A DNA stretch of 64,000 nt from an uncultured Porphyromonadaceae bacterium. GTDB taxonomy: Bacteria > Bacteroidota > Bacteroidia > Bacteroidales > Muribaculaceae. The stretch is taken from positions 70,517 to 134,516 of the forward strand of contig UQUV01000003.1 in the NCBI GenBank assembly GCA_900544305.1, written 5' to 3'. Shown in pieces: positions 26,119 to 35,000 of the stretch. The translations under genes and the position numbers were made by a program. Position 1 is the first letter of the stretch. Every line of letters begins with the position of its first letter. The notes below the pieces were generated by a model. It had not been told where the DNA came from, searched no databases, and saw only the letters and a program-made list of their open reading frames with translations.

Positions 26119-26643
26119 AAGATTTTAATTAAGTTAGTATAGGTTTGTTTTTCTATTTTTTTAAGCCGTTACATTTTACTGTTCCGACATGGTTTTTCTT
26201 TTGATGTTTCTGAAATGGTCAGGTTTTTCAAACTGAAGTTTTCACGTTTTTCAATTTTAAGGATTCCTGTTGATTTCGAACATTGCAAAAGTCCGTTTTT
26301 TATTCCAAATTGATGTTCAATCCCGTCTATAATATGTACAATATTGTCCAATCCTTAAAGAAACATCCTTAAATCACTATCTGTCAGCACATTAATTCAA
26401 ACCAAGATTTTAGCATTTTAGACAATTCATGCACATCAGACTTGATTGGATTGAACATCAAAACTGCATTTTCAACCGACCGCACCTTACCATACAAACC
26501 AAAAAGCAATCTTTTTTGCACAGTCGGTTTGCGTCATGCTCTCATGCATGCCAATGCGTGGAATAAAATCAGTACAGAACTTTTCCGAATCAAACTTTGT
26601 CCCCGTACTGAACAGAATGTTTTATAGAGACTAAATTAAATTT
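26119..26643 (-). promoter_or_regulatory. Regulatory gap between the two paralogues
   Basis: A 525-bp AT-rich region with no credible gene; a 60-codon frame at 26169-26351 has no coding character. It contains one copy of the shared 41-bp element (26315-26355), a 14-bp inverted repeat (26310-26323 and 26448-26461), and a weak -7-like CTTTTG at 26286-26291. If transcription starts near 26280, the leader of the downstream gene is about 160 nt. Confidence 0.55.
26315..26355 (-). promoter_or_regulatory. Shared 41-bp element, copy A
   Basis: Aligns without gaps to 27691-27731 with 31 of 41 identical positions, including an unbroken ATAATATGT core at 26329-26337. It lies about 21 nt upstream of a CAAAA-containing (minus-strand TTTTG) -7-like site, exactly as copy B does. 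This is the position expected for an activator site over the -33 region. Confidence 0.65.
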
Positions 26644-27621
26644 TTAACGAATCACAACTTTGGAAGTCTTGTCGGCATAGCGAACCAAATAGAAACCGGT
26701 AGACATCGGGACTTCCATGAATGAATCGGAAATTTGCACTGCTTTCACCAAAGAACCGTTCAAGCTGTAAATGTAAACAATGCTTCCAAGTTCCATTTCA
26801 TTCAAATAAATGTTTTCATTATCCCATGCAACAAATCCACAGCCTTCAGACGGAAGAGTTGTCACACTACTTGAAGTTCCGTCGGGAGTATCCCATCCGT
26901 CAGCAGGAACATTTGGAATTTCACTAGTCGGTTCGGCAGTAAATTTAATACGGGCAAAGTAATATGCACGTCCTGCAAAGTTACTGTAACCCGGAATATT
27001 GAATTTAACTCTTAATGGGATCGATTCAGCACCATACCCTTCTCTGTTCAAATCGCCAAACACAGGCATCCACTTCGTACATGTAGTAGTATAGGCGTTG
27101 GTCGTGGGCAACGGAATATTTTCAGTTGCTCCATTCCTGTTCCATATATCCACGGTAATGTTTTCACCAATCGGTGTTCCTACAATTTTAGTCACCATTT
27201 CGAAACGAACAGGGACAGTTGTCGGGAAAGTTTTGTCTGTAAACATATTAAAAGACATAAACCCCACTAAATTATCAGCAGCTTCAAGTTCCGGCATTTC
27301 TTCACTACCAAAACCTTTTACAAGCAACATTTTGCCATATTCTGTTTCCACAATATGACAACCTTTGTTAATACCCTCAACAGAAGCATCATCATTTTTC
27401 ACATTATTACCAACAAGCGTTGCAAATCCGCCTTCTTTCAATTCATCGTCCGAGTAATGTCTAGGATTTGAGCCCTGGTTAGAATACTGAAAAAATTCGT
27501 ACGGTCCGACCTCTTTTTCAGAGAATTTAAAATGTGATGGGGTTACATCGTCATTTGCAGCGTTAACACTAGAAACTGCAAGCAATGCTGCAGCAGAAAA
27601 GAGTAAAGTTTTTGTTTTCAT
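26644..27621 (-). CDS. Secreted protein of unknown family, paralogue 2, with T9SS-like C-terminus
   Basis: A 325-residue paralogue of the downstream secreted protein. It has a signal peptide (MKTKTLLFSAAALLAVSSVNA), the shared mature start DDVTPSHFKF, and a T9SS-like C-terminal segment (IVYIYSLNGSLVKA, GFYLVRYADKTSKVVIR). The middle differs in sequence (for example MVTKIVGTPIGENITVDIW), so the pair has diverged well beyond a recent duplication. I recognise no catalytic motif. It lies between the regulator gene and the GH18 operon and has its own promoter (-7 at 27662-27669) under a copy of the shared 41-bp element. A surface-exposed binding protein induced with the locus is the most economical guess. 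Confidence 0.7.
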   Translation of the reverse strand: MKTKTLLFSAAALLAVSSVNAANDDVTPSHFKFSEKEVGPYEFFQYSNQGSNPRHYSDDELKEGGFATLVGNNVKNDDASVEGINKGCHIVETEYGKMLLVKGFGSEEMPELEAADNLVGFMSFNMFTDKTFPTTVPVRFEMVTKIVGTPIGENITVDIWNRNGATENIPLPTTNAYTTTCTKWMPVFGDLNREGYGAESIPLRVKFNIPGYSNFAGRAYYFARIKFTAEPTSEIPNVPADGWDTPDGTSSSVTTLPSEGCGFVAWDNENIYLNEMELGSIVYIYSLNGSLVKAVQISDSFMEVPMSTGFYLVRYADKTSKVVIR

Positions 27622-27661
27622 TTTAATTTTATTTTAAGATAAGAAGATTAGGTTTGTGCCA

Positions 27662-27669
27662 CAAAATTA
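27662..27669 (-). promoter_or_regulatory. -7 promoter element of paralogue 2
   Basis: Minus strand TAATTTTG, matching TAnnTTTG, 41 bp upstream of the start codon. The -33 region has no TTG; instead it is covered by the shared 41-bp element, as expected for an activator-dependent promoter. Confidence 0.6.
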
Positions 27670-27690
27670 CTATCCGGGTAATTTTTCGTT

Positions 27691-27731
27691 GTTCGATTCT
27701 GTTCATAATATGTCCAAAATCGTCTAAACCT
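27691..27731 (-). promoter_or_regulatory. Shared 41-bp element, copy B
   Basis: Partner of 26315-26355 (31 of 41 identities, core ATAATATGT at 27705-27713). It begins 21 nt upstream of the -7 element of paralogue 2. The candidate ligand is the AraC-type domain of the adjacent hybrid regulator. Confidence 0.65.
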
Positions 27732-27768
27732 ATCTTCTATACCTCAAAATAAATTACCAATCAACGAC

Positions 27769-30700
27769 TTACACTTCTTCGTTTATTTCTTCAGCAGAAG
27801 CCGTGTTCGTTTTTTTCATCCTGTTTTTGTACGATGTTGGAGTTTCAGAAGTGAATTGTTTGAACAGCGTACTAAAATATCTAGAGCTTGAGAAGCCCGT
27901 ACGCTCCGAAACTTCCGTTACCGACAAATCGGTAGAGGCCAGCATCTGCATGGCCTGTTCAATTTTCACCCGATTGATATAGTCGTTCACTCCAAGGCCG
28001 GTCAGAATTTTCACCTTATTATATAATGACGCACGGCTCATACCTATTTCCACGGTCAGATATTTCACATCCAAATCAGCATTATCAAGATTTTCGACAA
28101 TCAGCTTATTGAGTTTCTGTAGGAACTTCTCGTCAGCATTACTGAAGGTCTGCTCTTCTGGTGTCTTCACTACGCCTGACACACTACGGTAGTAGGCTTT
28201 CACCTGATCACGGTTACGCAAAAGGTTACGGACAATCGTCAACAGCAAGTCAACGTCGAACGGTTTTGGCAAATAGGAATCGGCTCCCAGCTTATAACTG
28301 ATGGCACGGCTCTCCTGCGAACTGCGTACCGTAAGCAGCACCACCGGAATATGGCTGATTTCAATATCACTCTTCAAACGATGGCAAAGTTCATACCCGT
28401 CCATTTTGGGCATCATAATGTCGCTCACCACGATATCCGGCTGATATCTGCGAACCATAGCCAAACCTTCTTCTCCATCAGAAGCCATATAGACGTTTTT
28501 GAACACGCCCTTGAAAGCCTCGGCCATGAAAGTGCGCAATTCGCTCTCATCATCTACAACAAGAATCGAATAGTTCTCCATGCTGAAGTCTATGGAATCC
28601 GGCACTTGCATATCCTCTTCCGAACGTTCGGGCTCAACATTGTTCAAATAGTCGCCTGATTTCATTGCCACACATCCGTCCATTTGCTCCAACGGAAGCT
28701 CAAACCAGAAGGTTGCTCCCTTATCCTCATTATTATAAGCGCCAATTTGCCCACCGTGCTGTTCAAGCAAGGTTTTCGAATAAGAAAGGCCAATGCCGCT
28801 TCCGCTGATTTTATGCTCTCCTTGATAGAAACGAGTAAACAAGTGGCTCAAATCTTTTGCCGACAATCCCATGCCTTGGTCTTTCACCGAGATACGCACA
28901 TTATTGCCCTTTTTCTCCGACATGACAACCACTTCCGTGTTTCCTTCGCTATATTTAAAAGCATTCATCAGCAGGTTGGACACAACGATTTCACACTTTT
29001 CTTTATCGAACACCACATTTCCGATCTGCGGGTCCGGCTCAAAGCGCAAGGTCATGTCTTTTGTCTGATATTCTTCCACAAAATCATCGACTACAGTACC
29101 CAGCCATGAATTCAAATCGTGCGGGTCGAGATGCAGTTCCTCATACCCGACTTCCATCCGGCGCATATCGAGCACCATATTAATAAGATTCCGCATCTGC
29201 CGTGCCTGCTTGAATATTCGGCGCAATTGCTGGTGCAGTCGCTCGCCGTCATTATTATCACTGTTAAGCAGTTGTTTCAGCGGAGCATAAATCAAGGTCA
29301 ACGGCGTACGCAGCTCATGACTGATATTGATAAGGAAACGTACCTTGTCCTCCGATATCTTCTTTTCCTTCTCCTTCAAATCCAACAGCAACTGATTCTG
29401 CTTCTTGCGTAAAGAATAGGAAAATCCCAGATATACAATTGCCGCCAATGCTATTACAACCTGCAATAAAAACCACCATTGCCGCCACCAGGGTGGAACG
29501 ACTTGCAGACGAATCAAGCATTTCGGCTCGCTCCACTCCCCGTCGCGCGTGCTACACGACACATAGATTTCGTGAGTGCCGGTCGGCAGCGAGTGCAGCA
29601 TCAGCGTATGGTCGTATGTTTCCAAGAAAGTACGGTCCAAATCCTTTATATAGTAACGGAACATTTTCTTTCTGAATATATCTTTTTCACGCACCATCAA
29701 TTTGAGTGACAGCGACGTATAGTCCCATGGAATTTTAATTTCCTGAACACCGTCGGCAGCAATATTCCGCACCGAAACTCCGTCAAGCACAACATCTGCA
29801 ACTTTAAGCGACATGGGAGAAGTGTCGTCACCGGCATACGACGAATAATAATCGCCGTCAATGCGGAGAAGTCCCGTGATTCCTCCCAGATAAATATCAC
29901 CGTCGCGCGACACTAAAGTTGCCTTGTTGATATATTCATTGCTCATAGCCCCGTCCGACTCCCCATAGATCAAAAAATGCTTGTCTTTTTCCACATAGCG
30001 GAACAGCATATTCTGTGCGCCTATCCACAAACCCGATTTTGCATAGACCATCGACGTGACTTCCCTGAACTTATTGGTTTCAATGCGTTCAAGTTTTCTT
30101 GTACTCTCATTATAGAAAAGCAATCCCTTATTGGTGCCCAGCCACAGATTTCCATTTTTGTCACGGCTCGCCGAATTAATGACTTCCCCGTCGTCTTCCG
30201 GCAGAGTCAGCACCGACACCACCTTGGCAGAATTCTGTACAACCTTCACAACAAACGACTGACTCAACGCATAAGTCTGGATGCTGTCAGCATAAAAAGG
30301 CATCATCGCACCTTTATAGTTCACCTTGCTCGGCATTGACAGTTCCACCAGAGAGTTGTCCGTTTTGTCGTAAATACAAATACGGTCCGTAAACAGAAGT
30401 ATTTTGTCGGGCGAAGACGCACTCAAATTGATGGATGTAGCTGAGCGTGTCACCAATGCTCTCTGCTCTTCCGACAGGAACGGGCGTATCGCTCCGGTCG
30501 TGCGATTGAACAGATACAGGCCTTAGGAATAGAAATAAACCAGCAGCTCTTCACGGCTGTAACTCGTTATCGAACCGACTTTCAAATTAAAGGTAAGAGG
30601 GAAATGACGGAACTTGTTCTGCCGCGGATCAAGACACGACAAGCCACCTCCGTCCGTTCCTATCCATATATAGCCGTTTTCATCTTCATAGAGGCACTGA

Positions 30701-31761
30701 ACGGAACGGTCGCTCAAACCGTTATCATTTCCGGGCGGCACATCCCGATAGCTGAACATATGCACTTCCTTGATTCCAATCATACCGCCGCGCACCGTAC
30801 CAGCCCACATATTGTCACTGTCGTCCTTATACAAGCAATAGACAGAGCTGAAAGGAAACGAATTGGCATCGCCGACAACATAACGGATATTCTGGAAAGC
30901 CCCAGTCGACATATCATAAACACTGATACCTCCGCCATCGGTTGCGAGCCACAGTTGACCGTCGCGCTCTTCGATGTCAAGGATAATGTTATTGCTTAAA
31001 TCAGAATTTCCCGTATGAAGCTCAGCGAATTTCGTTCCGTCGGGCAAATACCCTACAAGTCCTTTTCCATAAGGCGATATCCACAGCCGTCCTTTAGAGT
31101 CAACAATGGTTGCCATAATCTCCTTTTCGCGGATGAACGGTGTTCTCCGGATATCTCCCGTACGAAAATTGTACAGCCACATACCGTTCCAGCGAGTAGC
31201 AAGAATCCACTGCTCGCCACCCCATTTCGCCATAAATGTAAAGGACGAATGCTGCTCCTTAGACTTCATCGGCATCAAGGTAAGTCCACCCGTATTGTAC
31301 GAACGTTTGAATATATTTCCTGAACCGGCAAAATATATGGCCGTATCGCACACAAGATAAGCCTGTGTTCTGAAACGGGAATTATACCATGCAATATGCT
31401 CGAAATCATCCGTTTTTCTTTGATATAAATCCAAACCTCCCGATGTCGACACCCACAAATTGTCCTGAGCATCCTCCACCACATAAAAAATCATATCGGC
31501 CGACAAGGAATTCTTATTCTCGGCTTCATTCTGATAGTTTCGGAACTCATACCCGTCAAAACGGCTAAGTCCAGTACGGGTTCCTATCCAATAAAATCCA
31601 TTATGGTCCAATGTAATGGAACGGACATAATTCTGAACCAGTCCGTCCTGTTGTGACAGCTGTTTGAAATAAAAATTCGGCAATTCATTCGCATTGACAG
31701 TATTTGACAGAAGAATGCCAGCAACAAACACAATGATATAGAATATAAGGCTTTTCTTCAT
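27769..31761 (-). pseudogene. Hybrid two-component system regulator, interrupted by an in-frame TAA
   Basis: One frame of 1331 codons from ATG 31761 (signal peptide KKSLIFYIIVFVAGILLSN) is broken only by TAA at 30525-30523, codon 413. Before it lie two-bladed Reg_prop propeller repeats (GFYWIGTRTGLSRFDG, GYIWIGTDGGGLSCLD). After it the same frame continues with GLYLFNRTTG, more propeller, a Y_Y_Y domain, one TM segment, HisKA (ISHELRTPLTL), HATPase (GSGIGLSYSK), a receiver (SDIMMPKMDGYE, TVRSS, LPKPF) and an AraC HTH (GFSSSRYFSTLFKQF). Such proteins sense an oligosaccharide in the periplasm and activate their locus. With the stop, only a truncated sensor is made unless there is readthrough, a downstream start, or a sequencing error. 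Everything else in the frame looks functional. Confidence 0.88.
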
Positions 31762-31860
31762 AAAGTTAGGTTTTGTTAATCTTCCATAGCAAAATATCAA
31801 TACACCATAAAACGCTGTATTCATCAGGTGTAATTGCTTATAATTTAGTCATACATGATT

Positions 31861-31892
31861 CAAAGATAAATTTTTTCTCCGACTTACACAAA
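31861..31892 (-). promoter_or_regulatory. Promoter of the hybrid regulator gene
   Basis: Minus strand: TTTG at 31892-31889, 20-nt spacer, TATCTTTG at 31868-31861. A strong consensus promoter with a leader of about 90 nt before ATG 31761; it argues against the longer start at 31824. Confidence 0.7.
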
Positions 31893-31924
31893 TTTTCACA
31901 GCCTATTCCGAATCTTTTTCCCAC

Positions 31925-31968
31925 AAAAAACGAAAAATGGGCCATGCTGTCAGCAGCATAACCCATTT
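31925..31968 (-). terminator. Terminator of the GH81 gene
   Basis: Hairpin 31935-31968 (AAATGGG pairing with CCCATTT, inner stem ATGCTG with CAGCAT), followed on the minus strand by TTTTTCGTTTTTT. It lies 36 bp past the GH81 stop. Confidence 0.8.
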
Positions 31969-32003
31969 CAAAAAATACATGTATGACTTATAAAGTACAG
32001 TAT

Positions 32004-35000
32004 TTACAGCAACATGATTTTACCAATCCTGTAACCGTTTTCTGTCTGTACTACAACAACATATACGCCATCCGGCAAATCCAATATAGCTCCGTAGCGA
32101 TTGGTTGACAAACCTCCGACTGCCCACTGACGTGAACCGGAGAGCGAATAAACCGCCACACTGCACACCGTAGCCTCCGAATGTATATTCAATCGGCCCT
32201 TGTGGCAGGTAATAACGGCACCGGCATCTTCCTGGGAAGCAACGCCCGAGAGGTAAACAACCGAGAAGTCGTGAGAAGCGTTAGCCAGTCCCGACCAAGC
32301 CGTCACAGTGTAATCACCGGGAACAACCGCATCAAAATGCCCGTCTGAACGGATAGCACCGCCGCCAGTGACAGCCCATGTCAAATCCACGTCTGTCAGC
32401 ACCTGCCCTGCCACATCCTTCACTGCTACCGTAAACTGACTTTCAGAATCGGCAGGAATTTCGGCCGGAGCATCAACAAATACTACTTCACAGGCTTCAC
32501 CGTCGTGCATCTCACGCCCAAACAGTTGCCATTCCCATACGGAATAGCCGTAAGGCAAAGCACGTTTCGTACACCACAGACGAACGTAACGGGCAATGGC
32601 ACTAATGGTAGCCTTGTCGGTACGTTCTCCGGAAAGCCCGTTTTCTGAAACTATTGTCTGCCAATGTTCACCATCAAGCGACACCTGCATTTCATAGTTG
32701 GCAGCCGAAGCAGCTTCCCACTGGATTTCACTGCGCATCAAGTGGTAAACGCCCTGCAAGTCAAACATCAGCCATTCCGGCCCGTCTACATGGTCGCTTT
32801 CCCAACGTGTTCCGGTATTGCCGTCATTGGCAGCCGAGGCTGTTCCAGAAGAAGCCTCAGCAGGACGGTTGAGTGCAATGTTCTCAGTTAAAGCCGAAAC
32901 CACTTCAACGGTCGCCGTTGCCTTCAAACCGCCCGAAAGGGCTGTCACCTGATAAGTTCCCGGCTCATCGGCGACAAACGCACCGTCGATACATGTTCCT
33001 CCGCTACATTCCCAATCACTTATTTCTTTATGCGTATTTCCATATTGGTCGGCCACTACAGCCTCCAATTGCAAGGACACACCGGCTTCAATCTCGGCAA
33101 CCGGCGGGAATACCTGCAACAAAGTCATTTTCCGTTCGGCCAAAATTCGAAGTTCTACTCTGTCTGTCAGGTTTTCATAACCAACCGTCACCACACATTC
33201 GCCTTCGCTGACCGGAGTGAGGATGCCTCCGGCATCGACGGTTGCATTTCCGTTGGAAACATCCCATACGAAGCTGCCTTGCGGAGCAAACTCAAGTCCG
33301 TATTGGTCGGTCAGCAGGGCTTTCAGCTGAACCGGCTCACCAATATAGGCTACCGTACCGTCAGGCAGACTGATTTGCACATCGCTTGCTACGGGGTTTT
33401 CATAACGGGATTTTCCATATACTTCCACTTCGTCCAGACATGAACCATATTGCAAACTTCTTGCCATACAGTAAATGCGCACATATTGACCGGCTACATT
33501 GGCAAACGAAATGTCGCGTGTTCCTCCCGTTGATGCCGATTCCTGATAAACAGTTTTCCAAATCATTTCATCGTCCGACACTTCCACACGATAGTCCGTA
33601 GCATAGGCATCCTTATTCCAATGCAGCACAATACGGTTAAGCACATAAGGCATTTCCAAATCAATGGAAACGAACTGATTATCGTCGAAAGCGCTACCCC
33701 AACGAGTCGACAAATCACCGTCGTTGACATATTCGGGCAATGTCAGGTCGTTTTCATAGCTGGAAGCCGTCACAGGCTTGTTGAGCGCCAAATTGACATC
33801 AGCATAGCTTCCTACTTTCACATAGGCCGTATCGGCAACAGCCCCCTTCGACACAATGATTTCATATTCCCCTTCACGCAGACCATTGAAAACAGCGCCG
33901 TCCATCAATTCAGGCGCAGCCTTGCAGGCGTAGACAAACCCGTCGCTACTACATGCCGTCGAGAACTGGTCGAACACTTCAATACTGAACTCGACCGATT
34001 CACCTTTCACCAGCTCCACATTCTGAGGATAGATTTCCACCGAACGGGGCTTGATGCTTTCTTCCACCACAAACTGAACCGTGGCTTTCTTGTCACCGAC
34101 TGTAGCCGTTACTTCAGCAGTTCCATAGCCCACAGGCACATAAATGCCGTCTTCGGAAACTTCGCCTTTCCCGCTTTCTACCGACCATTGCGGCTGAATA
34201 TCAACTTTCTCACCTCTGCCGTCATAGCCTACGGCCTTCAATTGGACGGATTCTCCTTCCTTGACAAGCAAAGAGGGCGCGGTCACTTCAATACCCATCA
34301 GTTCCGAAGGGTCGCTATCCGGGTCAATACCATGCACTTCCAATTCATAAAGCGAATAGCCGTAAGTGGTGGCACGGCCTTTTCCCTGCATTTTCACATA
34401 TCGGGCGGACCTGCCCACACTTACATTCTCGACACCGCCGCCTCCGCTGACTTCGGCCACAGTTGTCCAGTCGGAAGCATCGTCGGACACTTGAATCTCA
34501 TAAAGCGATGCATAAGCCGTTTCCCAATAAAGAGTGACATAGCTGACGTATTTCGGAGTGCCAAGGTCTACATATATCCACTCATCATCGGTATGCTGGC
34601 TTCCCCAACGTGTCAAATAATCGCCGTCGGTGGCCGATTCGGCTACCGTTCCGACATTTTCATACGAGCTGACCACCACGCGCTTGTGAAGGGCAAGGTT
34701 TTCCATCGGCGGTGTCATATATACATCATGTGAATACACCTTTCCGCCATCGGTTACTGCCTCAACCGTATAAATGCCTACACCCTGTATGTCGAGAATA
34801 GAGTCGTTTTTCACCACATTGCCATCCTTTTTAATCCGCCATTGGCATACAACCGGAAAAGCATTCCCATACTGGTCTTTGGCGTTGAGTGAGAACGTAA
34901 GTGTAGTGCCGGCTTCAGCATATTCCACTTGAGGCTCAATGGCAGCAGAGTGCAGCACCGGTTCGTCGTCAATACGCAACCCCTTTTCAGCACGCAGTCC

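Noticed and set aside
26169..26351. 60-codon frame on the minus strand in the regulatory gap
   Set aside because: It overlaps the 41-bp element and inverted repeat, has no ribosome-binding site or domain, and its composition is that of AT-rich spacer.
26500..26560. Short repeated GCATG/ATGCAT words
   Set aside because: Too short and irregular to distinguish from chance; no array structure.
30457..30522. Separate downstream kinase gene starting at TTG 30456
   Set aside because: The frame is the same as the upstream part, the sequence between is a normal propeller blade, and there is no ribosome-binding site; one interrupted gene explains it better.
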